From Treponema sp. (GTDB lineage Bacteria > Spirochaetota > Spirochaetia > Treponematales > Breznakiellaceae): a stretch of 64,000 bases of DNA. Position 1 is the stretch's first letter. Each line of letters begins with the position of its first letter. Below the pieces are notes generated by a model. It did no database searches. It had not been told where the DNA came from and saw only the letters and a list, made by a program, of their open reading frames with translations. The position numbers were made by a program, and so were the translations under genes. Shown here one piece after another: positions 15,629-24,628 of this stretch. Location: positions 62,001-126,000 of the forward strand of contig WRMC01000003.1 in the NCBI GenBank assembly GCA_009777335.1, given 5' to 3'.

Positions 15629-17587
15629 TTAGGAGGGGGCCCTGAGGGGCCCTTTGAGGCCGGGGTAGAGGCCCCTTCTCTCCAGGGTCCAGTAATCTTC
15701 GTAGAGCCGAAACACCGCCAAAAGCTCCCCGGTAGAGCTGTCATGCCAGGAAATAATCCCCTCCCTGTCCAAAAGGATGAACCATCGATCCTGCCCGTTA
15801 CTTATTTTATAGGGGAGCCCCTCGGTCCTCTGAAGAAAGAAGGCCGGATCCCTTCCGGCCCCCCGGAGGGGAAGATAGACCCCCACCCTATGATCCCCCA
15901 AATTGGTGGCCAGGTTGCCCCCCGACTCGGCCAGGGCATAGTCGGTGTCCTCCCCCCGGTAGTAGACCAGGATCTCCGACAGGGAGGGGTCCCTTAAGTT
16001 TAGGCTATAGATGGCACTGCTAAAGCCCTGTTCCCCCTGGGTGATAAGCCCCCCGTAGATGGTCCCCCCGGGGCCCCTGTAGACCCTATGGCCCAGAAGG
16101 GCATCCAGAAAAAGGGAGACCGTTTCTCCGGTTAAGACATTGACGCTTAAAAAGGGGCTCTGCCCGCCGGCGGCATTCCGGCCCAAGAGGACCGTGTCTT
16201 CATCGATAAAGAGGGCATCCATGGCGGAGCTGGAAGTATAGTTAAAAAGGAGGGCCCCGCTCTGGCTGTCCAGGATCGAGAGGAGGCCAAAGCTGTCCAG
16301 GACCAGGGCCCGGCCGGCCCAGAGATCCCCGGTCAGATAGGAGTACCGGAGGGAAAGGCCCCCCAGGGGAAGGAGCCCCCCGGGCCGGATGATCAGGGGC
16401 CCGGCTCTTTGTATGCCCCCCCCCTGCCAGGCCAGAAAGGCCGGCTCATCCCAGATCTCCGTATCGGCGGCCCCATGGGTATAGGAAAGGGCGCTTTCCA
16501 GGAGGAGGACATCGCCGTTCATGAGTTCCCGGTAATCCAGGGGGATATGGCCCCAGAGGCCCTCCTGGGTCAGGATCCCTATGGCCCAGGAAGAGGGAAG
16601 GGCCTCCCTCAAGATCCGGGGCTCCGAGTGCCAAAGGCGGGCCGGCTCCTCAGTTTCATCCGATAGGTAGTAGATCTCCCCCCGGGTATTGGCCAGGTAA
16701 AAGCTCCCCTCGGCACCGGCGATCTTCTGCAGATCCCCCAGGTCCGGGAGGGGCCGGCTCTCTATGATCCGTAAGGGCCGGGGGGGGCTTAGCTCCAGCC
16801 GGTGAAGGATGGCGCCCGCGGCCCCCAGTTCGAGGCAGTAGAGTTCCTCCCCTGGGCTCAAGAGGATCCCCCTGGGAATGGCCTCCAGGCGCCCCAGCTC
16901 CTGGCCCGTTACGGCGTCGAGGATCAGGAGCCCCCGGGAATCGAAGCCCCCAAGAAAGCGGTTATTGCCAAAGAGGACAGGGCTCTCCAGGCGGGCCGGA
17001 ACCTGAACCCGTTCAACTTCCATCCCCGTCGATAGATCCCAGTAGGAGAGGAGCCCCGAGGTCTGGTAGGCGACCATGACCCTTTCGGTCCGGCCGGTGA
17101 TGGCCAAGCTAAGGCTGCTTAGATCCAGGCTGCTTAGAAGGGCCCCTGTGTCGGCGTGGATGATAAAGGTCTGGGTGCCCCCCAGGCCGTTCCCCGAGAG
17201 GATGATATAGGAACCCCCGGCGGAGTAGTTAAGGTAGGTGATCTGGTCCAAAAACTCGGTCTGGAAAATTCGTTCTTTGCTCTGGTAGTCCCAGGCTGAG
17301 ACCCGGCTTCGTCCTATCCCCATGGATTCGATCACCGCAATCTGGGTCCGCCCGGGCCTAAGGCCCATGGAATGAAGGGCCCAGGGGCTCAGCTGAAACC
17401 TCTCCAGGGCCTGGCTCTGGTTCCACATATTGATAAAGCCGTCTTCGCCGGCACTGATAAGGAGGCCCTGGTCTATACTTAATAGGCTGTGTATGGCCCC
17501 CCGGTGGGGGCCCGGAGCTTCAGCGTAGCTATAAAACTGTATGAACAGAAGAAGCAGAACCCAGAGGAACCTGGGGCCCCTCCTCAT
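15629..17587 (-). CDS. Secreted WD40/PQQ-like beta-propeller protein
   Basis: A 652-residue protein with a signal peptide (RFLWVLLLLFIQFYSYA) and repeated four-strand blade patterns typical of WD40/quinoprotein propellers (GAIHSLLSIDQGLLISAGEDGFINMW, LLSYWDLSTGMEVERV, LLILDAVTGQELGRLEA, LLSILDSQSGALLFNY, IISWHDSSTGELLAVF). There are probably two propellers. No catalytic residues are evident; it may act in envelope protein assembly or sensing. It is the last gene of the rpsB-to-rseP operon, 1 base after the CpXC gene. Confidence 0.75.
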   Translation of the reverse strand: MRRGPRFLWVLLLLFIQFYSYAEAPGPHRGAIHSLLSIDQGLLISAGEDGFINMWNQSQALERFQLSPWALHSMGLRPGRTQIAVIESMGIGRSRVSAWDYQSKERIFQTEFLDQITYLNYSAGGSYIILSGNGLGGTQTFIIHADTGALLSSLDLSSLSLAITGRTERVMVAYQTSGLLSYWDLSTGMEVERVQVPARLESPVLFGNNRFLGGFDSRGLLILDAVTGQELGRLEAIPRGILLSPGEELYCLELGAAGAILHRLELSPPRPLRIIESRPLPDLGDLQKIAGAEGSFYLANTRGEIYYLSDETEEPARLWHSEPRILREALPSSWAIGILTQEGLWGHIPLDYRELMNGDVLLLESALSYTHGAADTEIWDEPAFLAWQGGGIQRAGPLIIRPGGLLPLGGLSLRYSYLTGDLWAGRALVLDSFGLLSILDSQSGALLFNYTSSSAMDALFIDEDTVLLGRNAAGGQSPFLSVNVLTGETVSLFLDALLGHRVYRGPGGTIYGGLITQGEQGFSSAIYSLNLRDPSLSEILVYYRGEDTDYALAESGGNLATNLGDHRVGVYLPLRGAGRDPAFFLQRTEGLPYKISNGQDRWFILLDREGIISWHDSSTGELLAVFRLYEDYWTLERRGLYPGLKGPLRAPS

Positions 17588-17588
17588 T

Positions 17589-18233
17589 TTAGGCTCCTGC
17601 CCTCATGGTGTTTTTTACCGAGAGGTAGCTCGAGGACCTTAAGGCACTAAAGAGTTCACCCTTGGGGCTTTTTTTGTAATCATCCAGGGTCTTGGTATAG
17701 AGGGCCATGGGCACCTTCATCACCGCCACCTCGTTGTCCCGGATGCCGTGGATATGAAACTCCAGGGTCTCATGGCTCCTGGGGGCCCCCAGGTCTTCCT
17801 TGGGGCTGTACCAGATATCCAGCTCCTCATCGGGGTACTGTTCCTCCGCCTTGAGGTGAAGGAAATACTTTATGGCCTCCACCGCCGCAGGCTCGTAGCC
17901 ATCCTGGATCACCGCCAGGCGGTCGGCCATTTCGGGGTACCCTATAATGGTCTCTAGAACAAGCTTGTCCGAAAAGCTGGGGGGTTTTTTCCGGCGGTAA
18001 AATTCCCCCCGATCCAGTTCGGGGAGTATCTCCAGCCGCAGTTTTTTCGAGGGCCATAAAAGGATGAGGGGAAACTCAGGCTTATGGAGCTTCTGACAGC
18101 TGGGGCAGGTGAAGCTAAAAAAACTGCCCAGGAGGATCTCTTCCAGGTAGCCCGGATCCTTGTCCAGGTCTATCTCTTCGGGGATCTCCTCTTCGAAGAC
18201 ATTATCGCAAAAGCACGGTATTTTTCGTTTCAT
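17589..18233 (-). CDS. CpXC domain protein
   Basis: A 214-residue protein matching the CpXC type: a Cys pair near the N-terminus (IPCFCDN) and a CPSC pair near residue 43 (FTCPSCQKLHKPEFP), which probably bind one zinc. The rest is alpha/beta without a known catalytic motif. The ATG at 18233 follows a GGGGGTGGGG purine run. It lies between rseP and the propeller gene. Cytoplasmic; function unknown. Confidence 0.75.
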   Translation of the reverse strand: MKRKIPCFCDNVFEEEIPEEIDLDKDPGYLEEILLGSFFSFTCPSCQKLHKPEFPLILLWPSKKLRLEILPELDRGEFYRRKKPPSFSDKLVLETIIGYPEMADRLAVIQDGYEPAAVEAIKYFLHLKAEEQYPDEELDIWYSPKEDLGAPRSHETLEFHIHGIRDNEVAVMKVPMALYTKTLDDYKKSPKGELFSALRSSSYLSVKNTMRAGA

Positions 18234-18242
18234 CCCCACCCC

Positions 18243-19604
18243 CTATCTCCGCGCCAGAAAGAGGATATCCCCAAAGATGGCGAAGAGCATAAGTCCAATT
18301 ATTAATACTACCCCCAGGGTCTGGAAGGCGCTAACCAGCCGCGGATGAAGGGGCCTGCGGCGTATCCCTTCTACCAGAAACATCAGGATCATCCCCCCGT
18401 CCAGGACTGGCAGGGGTAAGAGGTTCATTATACAGAGGGCTATGGAAATTAGGGAGAGGAAGTTGGCCATGGTACTGAGGCCCTCAAAGAAGCCCCCGGC
18501 CATAAAGCCCGCGGTGGCCACATCCCCCACCATGTAGGTGATCCGCACCGGCCCCGATACGGCCTGGGTAAGGTCTATGCCCTTAAAGAGGAGGCCCAGG
18601 CTCCGGACCGATACGATGAAGGTCTTCCAGGTTTCTTCGGCCCCCTTCTGGATCGCCGCCGGCAGGGCCAGCCGGGGGTTCTGGTAGCGAACCGCCTGCC
18701 AGTGGATCCCCAGCTCCACCGCCCCGTCTATATAGACCGGAATAAGCTGGGCCTCGGTTAGCTGGCCCCCTCGATTAATTTCCAGATCGAGCCGGGCCGG
18801 CTCTTCCTGAAGGATCTGCATCAGGGCCATGGTGTGGGGGAGTTCGGTACCGTTGATGCTCAGGATGAGATCCCCCCCCTGGAGGCCCGCCAGGTCCGCG
18901 GGGCTCCCGTGGACCACCCGCTCTATGTAGGGGTCAGTCCAAAAGTAGATGCCTATCCGCCCCGCCCCGGTGCTGCGATCCATCAGGGGCCGCACGGTTT
19001 TTTCCTGAACCTGGCCTTCCCGTTCTATCATGACCGGCATTTCCCGGTCCGCATTGACGGCGATGATCTCCTGGATGTCATGAAAGGTTTCGGTCTGGCG
19101 GCCCATGATCGAAATGATCCGGTCCCCGGTCTGGAGCCCCGCCTCGTCCGCCGGGTGCAGGGCCTCGGGGTTAATTTCCGAGACCAGGACGATGCGGTTG
19201 CTGAGGGTGTTGACCTCAAAGCCCAGGCCCCAGATGACCGTCAGGACCAGGACCGCAAAGACCAGGTTAAAGAGGGGACCCCCCAGGCAGGCCACGATGC
19301 GCTTAAAGGGGCTGACTCCCAGAAAGGATTCCTGGTCCGCGTCTTTCCCCTCGAGGCTCCTGTTGTAGACCCCTTCGTAGTCGTTGTCCCCCTTCATTTT
19401 GCAATAGCCCCCCAGGGGAAAGAGACCCAGCCGGTATTCAACCCCCCGGATTTTTTTCTTAAAAATGGGCATGCCCCAGCCTATGGAAAAAGCTTCGACC
19501 CCTATCCCCATAAGCCGGGCCCCGATAAAGTGCCCCAGCTCGTGGACAAAGACCACTATTCCCAGCCCCAGGAGTCCCAGTAAAATTCTCGAAATAATCA
19601 ACAT
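18243..19604 (-). CDS. rseP: Site-2 zinc metalloprotease RseP
   Basis: A 453-residue intramembrane protease. The zinc motif HELGH lies at residues 21-25, followed by LGLFPLGGYCKMKG, two PDZ domains (about 130-215 and 220-300) and the second catalytic block NLLPLPVLDGG near the C-terminus. There are about four membrane segments. Site-2 proteases release membrane-bound anti-sigma factors or clear signal peptides. It lies 26 bases from cdsA; no dxr gene stands between them, unlike in many bacteria. Confidence 0.93.
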   Translation of the reverse strand: MLIISRILLGLLGLGIVVFVHELGHFIGARLMGIGVEAFSIGWGMPIFKKKIRGVEYRLGLFPLGGYCKMKGDNDYEGVYNRSLEGKDADQESFLGVSPFKRIVACLGGPLFNLVFAVLVLTVIWGLGFEVNTLSNRIVLVSEINPEALHPADEAGLQTGDRIISIMGRQTETFHDIQEIIAVNADREMPVMIEREGQVQEKTVRPLMDRSTGAGRIGIYFWTDPYIERVVHGSPADLAGLQGGDLILSINGTELPHTMALMQILQEEPARLDLEINRGGQLTEAQLIPVYIDGAVELGIHWQAVRYQNPRLALPAAIQKGAEETWKTFIVSVRSLGLLFKGIDLTQAVSGPVRITYMVGDVATAGFMAGGFFEGLSTMANFLSLISIALCIMNLLPLPVLDGGMILMFLVEGIRRRPLHPRLVSAFQTLGVVLIIGLMLFAIFGDILFLARR

Positions 19605-19630
19605 CCGCTGCTCCGCTTAGTTTCTGGCTC

Positions 19631-20482
19631 TTAAAAAAGAAGGAGATAGAGAAAATAGTAGACCGGGGCGCAGAGGGCCGCCGAATCTATGGAATCCAGG
19701 GCTCCCCCCCGGCCCATGACCAGGGTCCCCGAATCCTTTACCCCGGCACTGCGTTTAAGGGCCGATTCGCTTAGGTCCCCCAATATCACCGCCGCCCCGC
19801 TTGCCAGGCCCAGGATGAGGGCGCTTAGGGGGGCGGGCAGGAAGGAGGAAGTGAAAATCTCGGGAAAGATATAGATCCCCCCAAAGGCCACCACCACCGA
19901 GGCGAAGATCCCCCCGATAAAGCCCGCCAGACTTTTGACCGGGCTGGCGGCCACCCGGCCCCGGCTGTTTTTTCCAAAGAGGATCCCCGAAAGCCAGGCA
20001 TTGGAATCGTTTAAGAAGACCGTCAGGAGGTAGAAGATGACCACCATCCCCCCCTGGGGGAGCTTCATCATCTGGATGATCCAGCCCATAAAGAGGCCCG
20101 GATAGATAAGGACCGCAAAACCGGCGGTACAGCGGTGCAGGTATTTTTCCAGTTTGTCCGGGCCCCCCAGGGCATGGGAAATGAGGATCCACAGGGCCCC
20201 CAGGGTAATGGCCCCGGGGATCACCATGGGGCTCAGGCCAAAGCTCACCGCCAGGGTCCAGGCCAGGGGTCCGGCCCCCCCCAGAAAGAGGGCCTCGCAG
20301 AGCCGCAGCTCCAGGTTCTTCTGGGCCAGGATGTTTCTAAATTCCACCGCCGCCAGGAGGCAGAAGACCAGGACCGCAATATTAAAGACCAGGTGGTTCT
20401 TCTGGGGCAAAAAGAAGATGACCCCCACCACCAGGGGCACCCCGACGAGGAAGGTGATTAAACGCTGGATTATTTTTTTCAT
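19631..20482 (-). CDS. cdsA: Phosphatidate cytidylyltransferase
   Basis: A 283-residue membrane enzyme with about seven to eight membrane segments. The family signature is near the end: SALKRSAGVKDSGTLVMGRGGALDSIDS. It makes CDP-diacylglycerol from CTP and phosphatidate, the branch point of phospholipid synthesis. The start overlaps uppS by 4 bases. Confidence 0.93.
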   Translation of the reverse strand: MKKIIQRLITFLVGVPLVVGVIFFLPQKNHLVFNIAVLVFCLLAAVEFRNILAQKNLELRLCEALFLGGAGPLAWTLAVSFGLSPMVIPGAITLGALWILISHALGGPDKLEKYLHRCTAGFAVLIYPGLFMGWIIQMMKLPQGGMVVIFYLLTVFLNDSNAWLSGILFGKNSRGRVAASPVKSLAGFIGGIFASVVVAFGGIYIFPEIFTSSFLPAPLSALILGLASGAAVILGDLSESALKRSAGVKDSGTLVMGRGGALDSIDSAALCAPVYYFLYLLLF

Positions 20483-21195
20483 CCCTGGCCCGCCTTCCCC
20501 TTAACTCCCCCAAACTTACGCTGCCGCCCGGCGTAAGCTTCGATGGCCTCGTCCAGGTCTTCACCGGTCCAGTCGGGCCAGTACTTGGGGGAGGTATAAA
20601 ACTCCGCATAGGCACTTTCCCAAAGGAGGAAGTTACTCATCCGGTATTCCCCGGCGCTGCGTATGATCAAGTCCGGGTCCGGGATGTCCGGGTTATCCAG
20701 GTGTGCGGCGATTGCCTCTTCGCTCGCTTCCAGGCCCTTTTCTGTAAGCCGCCTTATGGCCCGGACTATTTCGTCCCGGCCCCCGTAGTTAAGGGCCAGG
20801 ATAACCTGGAGCCCCGTGAAATCCTTGGTGGCCTCGCAGGTTTCGTTAATCTCTGCCATGATATCCGCCGGGAGGCCTCTGGGGTCCCCCGCATGGCGGA
20901 CCTTGATGCGGTTCTCCAGGCAAAAGCTCAATTCCTTTTTTAGGTAGTCCCGGATAAGGCCCATTAAAAAGCCCACCTCTTCGACGGTCCGGGTCCAGTT
21001 TTCGGTAGAGAAGGTGTAGAGGGTAAGGTAGGAGAGTCCCCGGTCGCTGGCGGCCTTGACGATGTTCTGGGCGGTTTGCAGGCCCTCCAGGTGCCCCTCG
21101 GAGCGATTCTTCCCCCGGCTTTGGGCCCACCGGCCGTTCCCGTCCATGATAATTCCTATATGTTTTAGGTCCGCCGGGGGGGCCTGGGCACTCAA
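20479..21195 (-). CDS. uppS: Isoprenyl transferase (undecaprenyl diphosphate synthase)
   Basis: A 238-residue cis-prenyltransferase: HIGIIMDGNGRWA with the catalytic Asp, GHLEGLQTAQNIV, LYTFSTENWTR, and DLIIRSAGEYRMSNFLLWESAYAEF near the end. It makes the lipid carrier for peptidoglycan and glycans. ATGA overlaps join it to frr upstream and cdsA downstream. Confidence 0.95.
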   Translation of the reverse strand: MSAQAPPADLKHIGIIMDGNGRWAQSRGKNRSEGHLEGLQTAQNIVKAASDRGLSYLTLYTFSTENWTRTVEEVGFLMGLIRDYLKKELSFCLENRIKVRHAGDPRGLPADIMAEINETCEATKDFTGLQVILALNYGGRDEIVRAIRRLTEKGLEASEEAIAAHLDNPDIPDPDLIIRSAGEYRMSNFLLWESAYAEFYTSPKYWPDWTGEDLDEAIEAYAGRQRKFGGVKGKAGQG

Positions 21196-21746
21196 ACTTC
21201 CATGATCTCCTTTTCTTTCTCCTCCAGAACCTGATTGATCTTTCCTATATAGGAGTCGGTCAGTTTCTGGAGTTCATCGGCAGATTTGCTTTCATCGTCT
21301 TCGGAGATCTGGCTGTCTTTAAGCAATTTTTTGAGTTCCTCGTTGCCGTCCCGTCTTATGTTCCGCACCGCTACCCGGCTCTGTTCCGCACTGTTCTTGG
21401 CGGTCTTGACCAGTTCCTTTCGCCGGTCCCCGGTCAGGGGCGGAATAGAGATGCGGATCACCTTGCCGTCGTTGGAGGGGTTCAGGGAAAGGTCGGAGGT
21501 CCGGATGGCCTTTTCGATCTCGGCGATCAGGGCCTTGTCCCAGGGCTGGATTACGATTAGCCGGGCCTCGGGGACCGAGATGTTGGCCACCTGGTTGATG
21601 GGGGACTTTTCCCCGTAGGCATCCACCCGGATCTTGTCGAAGAGGGCAGGGGAGGCCCGGCCGCTCCTTAAAGAGGCGAAACCCTCCTTAAGGCTGGCCA
21701 GGGATTTTTTCATCCGTTCCTCTGCCTGTGAAATGGTCTCGCTCAT
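21192..21746 (-). CDS. frr: Ribosome recycling factor
   Basis: A 184-residue RRF: MSETISQAEERMKKSLASLKEGFASLRSGRASP at the N-terminus, INQVANISVPEARLIVIQPWDK, IRISIPPLTGDRRKELVK and a helical C-terminus. With EF-G it splits post-termination ribosomes. The start was shortened from the longest frame to the ATG after GGAG; this gives an ATGA overlap with tsf. Confidence 0.95.
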   Translation of the reverse strand: MSETISQAEERMKKSLASLKEGFASLRSGRASPALFDKIRVDAYGEKSPINQVANISVPEARLIVIQPWDKALIAEIEKAIRTSDLSLNPSNDGKVIRISIPPLTGDRRKELVKTAKNSAEQSRVAVRNIRRDGNEELKKLLKDSQISEDDESKSADELQKLTDSYIGKINQVLEEKEKEIMEV

Positions 21747-22600
21747 TCTCCTACCCTTAGATAGACATAGTCGGCGATGCTCAAGGTACTGCCAAAGGTT
21801 TTGGAAGCCCCGCTCAGAGCCTGGGCGACGGTCATCTTTTCGTCCTTTACATAGGGCTGGTCCATGAAGCAAATGTCCTTAAGGAATTTGCTCACCTTAC
21901 CCTTGAGAATATTTTCCCGGACCTTTTCGGGTTTGCTCTGCATCTCCGGGTCCTGTTCCATCTGGGCGGCAAAAATGCCCTCCTGCTCTTTGAGCCAGGC
22001 CGGGTCGACCTTGCTGGAGTCCAGGGACAGGGGGTTAAAGGCCGCCACATGGAGGGCCAGGGAAAAGGCAAAGGCCCGGAGCTCTTCGTTTTCGAAGGCA
22101 TCGGCCTTGTCGGACCGGAGCAGGATCACCACCCCTATGGCCCCATCCCCGTGGATATAGCTGCTGATGTATTCCCCCGGATTTGCGGTGACAACCTTGA
22201 CCCGCTTAAGGACCATGTTCTCCCGGATCTTCGAGGCCAGCTCGGTCACCATGGCGTTAAGTTCATCGTTGGCTTCGGTATAGTTTTTTTCGAGGACCCG
22301 CTCTGCCAGGGAGACCCCCAGGGCGATGAACTCGGGGTTCCGAGCCACAAAGTCGGTCTCCGAGACCAGTTCTACCAGGGCGGCTTTCATGCCCCCCTCC
22401 TCTGTCTTGATGGTGATCTTCCCTTCGTTGGTGGCCCGGCCGGTTCGTTTTTCCACCGCCGCCAGGCCCTTCTCTTTTAAGAGCTTCTCTGCCTTATCGA
22501 AGTCCCCGCCGCATTCGTCCAGAGCGTTCTTGCACTCCATCATGGGGGCTCCGGTTTTTTCTCGCAGGGCCTTAACGTCCCCTGCACTCACAGTTGCCAT
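21743..22600 (-). CDS. tsf: Elongation factor Ts
   Basis: A 285-residue EF-Ts. The N-terminal UBA-like domain (VKALREKTGAPMMECKNALDECGGDFDKAEKLL) precedes two core subdomains (LVSETDFVARN, HVAAFNPLSL). It exchanges nucleotide on EF-Tu. It follows rpsB by 27 bases. In many bacteria pyrH separates tsf and frr; here they overlap by 4 bases. Confidence 0.96.
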   Translation of the reverse strand: MATVSAGDVKALREKTGAPMMECKNALDECGGDFDKAEKLLKEKGLAAVEKRTGRATNEGKITIKTEEGGMKAALVELVSETDFVARNPEFIALGVSLAERVLEKNYTEANDELNAMVTELASKIRENMVLKRVKVVTANPGEYISSYIHGDGAIGVVILLRSDKADAFENEELRAFAFSLALHVAAFNPLSLDSSKVDPAWLKEQEGIFAAQMEQDPEMQSKPEKVRENILKGKVSKFLKDICFMDQPYVKDEKMTVAQALSGASKTFGSTLSIADYVYLRVGE

Positions 22601-22627
22601 ATACCTAACTCCTTAGTCTTCTCGAAA

Positions 22628-23512
22628 TTATTCGTCCTCGTACGCAGCTTCGATGCCGGTTCGCAGATCCTCTTCTTCTTCCTCGGGCTCCGGTTCTTCC
22701 CGGACCGTCAGGGTCCGCTCGGCGTAGCTTTCGATGTCGATCTCTTCGTCCTCTTCTTTGACCGAGGCATCGGTGAGGACCTCTTCTATCTCATCTTCGT
22801 TATCGAGGCTCTCGATGATCCGCAGGCCCACCTCGTTATCCGCATCCACCACCGCATTGGCGATGATCTGGGTAAAGAGGGTGATGGCCCGGATGGCATC
22901 GTCGTTCCCCGGGATGGGGTAATCGATGCCGTCGGGGTTGCAATTGGTGTCCACCACCGCCACGATGGGAATCCCCATCCGCTGGGCTTCGGCCACCGCA
23001 ATGCCTTCCATCCGGGTATCTATGATGAAGAGGATCCCCGGAAGGTCCTTCATCTCTTTTATGCCCCCCAGGTTTTTGGTGAGCTTCGTCCGCTCCTTGG
23101 CCAGCTGGGCAATTTCTTTTTTGGTGAGGTTTTCAAAGGTCCCGTCCACTTCCATTTTTTCCAGCTTTTTTAACCGGAGGAGGGATTTCTTTATGGTAAC
23201 AAAGTTGGTGAGCATGCCGCCGAGCCAGCGGTTATTGATGTAGTACATCCCGCAGCGCTCTGCTTCTTTTTGAACCGCCTGCTGGGCCTGTTTCTTGGTC
23301 CCCACGAAAAGGACCGACTTGCCCGACGAGGTTACCTTGCGGACCGCATCGTAGGCGTCTTTAATCGCCTGGATGGTTTTTTGCAGATCAATAATGTGAA
23401 TCCCATTCCGTTCCGCGAAGATGAACCGTTTCATCCGCGGGTCCCAGCGTTTTACCTGGTGACCAAAGTGAACCCCCGATTCGAGGAGGCTCTTCATCGT
23501 AACAACAGCCAA
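22628..23512 (-). CDS. rpsB: 30S ribosomal protein S2, TTG start, acidic tail
   Basis: A 294-residue S2: [58 protein letters not shown], and [15 protein letters not shown] start at 23512 sits 6 bases after GGAGGA and gives the usual S2 N-terminus; the in-frame ATG 12 bases upstream overlaps that same GGAGGA, so it is unlikely. The last 60 residues form an acidic Glu/Asp extension not typical of S2. It heads the rpsB-tsf-frr-uppS-cdsA-rseP operon. Confidence 0.95.
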   Translation of the reverse strand: MAVVTMKSLLESGVHFGHQVKRWDPRMKRFIFAERNGIHIIDLQKTIQAIKDAYDAVRKVTSSGKSVLFVGTKKQAQQAVQKEAERCGMYYINNRWLGGMLTNFVTIKKSLLRLKKLEKMEVDGTFENLTKKEIAQLAKERTKLTKNLGGIKEMKDLPGILFIIDTRMEGIAVAEAQRMGIPIVAVVDTNCNPDGIDYPIPGNDDAIRAITLFTQIIANAVVDADNEVGLRIIESLDNEDEIEEVLTDASVKEEDEEIDIESYAERTLTVREEPEPEEEEEDLRTGIEAAYEDE

Positions 23513-23573
23513 GTGTTCCTCCATGTATGCCGATGGACCTTATTGCCCCATCAGCTCCGTCCCTGTATCTCGT

Positions 23574-23608
23574 ACGTTCAGGTAAAACCGAAGGTTTTCC
23601 CTGAACGT
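23574..23608 (-). promoter_or_regulatory. rpsB leader hairpin
   Basis: A long stem: ACGTTCAGG pairs with CCTGAACGT, then after one mismatch AAAACC pairs with GGTTTT around a 3-base loop. No T-run follows, so it is not a simple terminator. It lies 60 bases before the S2 start and could be an S2 autoregulatory or stabilising leader. Confidence 0.55.
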
Positions 23609-23627
23609 CCGGAAAATTATGTGCCCC

Positions 23628-24227
23628 CTAAAGGGAGCTCCAGGCCCCGTAAGGGTAGCCATTCCTCTTGAGCATGACATAAAACTCCCTCAGTGGCAAG
23701 CCTACTATAGAAGAATAGGAGCCCTCGATGGACTCAATAAAGCATGAAATGAGGCCCTGGATCTTGTAGGCCCCCGCCGCCCCCTCCCATTCCCCCGAAT
23801 CCAGGTACCAGTCCAGCTCGCTGCTCCCCATGGGGGCAAAGCTAACCCGGCTCCTTACCGAGCAATGGTCCAGGACCCCGCCCCCATGGAGGGCCAAACC
23901 GCTATGCACCTCATGGGTGCCGCCGCTCAAGGCCTCCAACATGGCCCGGGCCTCCTGCCGGTCCGCCGCTTTGCCATAATAGCTGCCTTCGTGATAAATC
24001 AAGGTGTCCCCCCCAAGGATCCAGGGGGCTTCGATTCCCTGCTCTTTCAAGAGAAAAAGAGCCTTTTCCACCTTCCGGCAGGCCAGATCCCGGACCACCT
24101 CCTGGGGGGGCAGGGCAGGGTCAAAGGACTCATCAATGTCCGGGTCCAGAACCTGCACAGGCAGCCCCAAAAGCTTCAAGTATTCCTCCCTTCGAGGGGA
24201 AGAGGAAGCCAAAATTATTGAATCCAT
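23628..24227 (-). CDS. maf: Maf family nucleotide pyrophosphatase
   Basis: A 199-residue Maf protein: IILASSSPRREEYLKLLGL at the start, ILGGDTLIYHEG (the conserved GGDT/ADT region), GTHEVHSGLAL, and GAYKIQG with SYSSIVGLPL near the end. Maf proteins hydrolyse dTTP, UTP and modified nucleotides and have been linked to septum control. No clear ribosome-binding site is seen. It lies upstream of rpsB on the same strand. Confidence 0.9.
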   Translation of the reverse strand: MDSIILASSSPRREEYLKLLGLPVQVLDPDIDESFDPALPPQEVVRDLACRKVEKALFLLKEQGIEAPWILGGDTLIYHEGSYYGKAADRQEARAMLEALSGGTHEVHSGLALHGGGVLDHCSVRSRVSFAPMGSSELDWYLDSGEWEGAAGAYKIQGLISCFIESIEGSYSSIVGLPLREFYVMLKRNGYPYGAWSSL

Positions 24228-24299
24228 AGGAGAATAATATCATAGGAGGAGAAATAAATCGTATATATTAAACCCAGGTTTGATTTCGCCACCAAAAAA

Positions 24300-24437
24300 T
24301 CACACCGCCGATAGGGGTGGGTGCCCCTCAGGTCTAGGAATTGAGATGAACCCGCTTACGGAGCCCCCGGCACCCAGTTTCTTGTATTCTATCATTGCGT
24401 TCAGCTTCTCTCGCACATACTGGATGCCGGAGATCAC
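24300..24437 (-). other. Short coding-like remnant
   Basis: In the 680-base gap 24228-24906, a minus-strand frame of 45 codons from a GTG reads like real protein (GIQYVREKLNAMIEYKKLGAGG, FISIPRPEGHPP). Upstream, other frames contain stops. It may be the end of a decayed gene or a small protein. No family is recognised. The overlapping plus-strand frame has no ribosome-binding site and looks accidental. Confidence 0.25.
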
Positions 24438-24628
24438 CTCATTATCCTATTCTGCTTTACTCGTGGTCTCCTCCAGCGGAGAATTCTGCGCATGTATGCG
24501 CCGATATTACCTAGCCCCAAGCGACCCCCACCCCTCCCAGTGTTGATCCCTTCATGTGGCGAGATCAAACCAAACCCCTAGGACCCAGCCACGGAAATCT
24601 TTCACCCTTGTCTACAGATTCCATCACT

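Noticed and set aside
23574-23608. Rho-independent terminator for maf
   Set aside because: The stem is strong but no T-run follows in the direction of transcription.
24280-24546. 88-codon plus-strand frame in the maf gap
   Set aside because: No ribosome-binding site, odd composition and no recognisable motif; a minus-strand fragment in the same place looks more protein-like.
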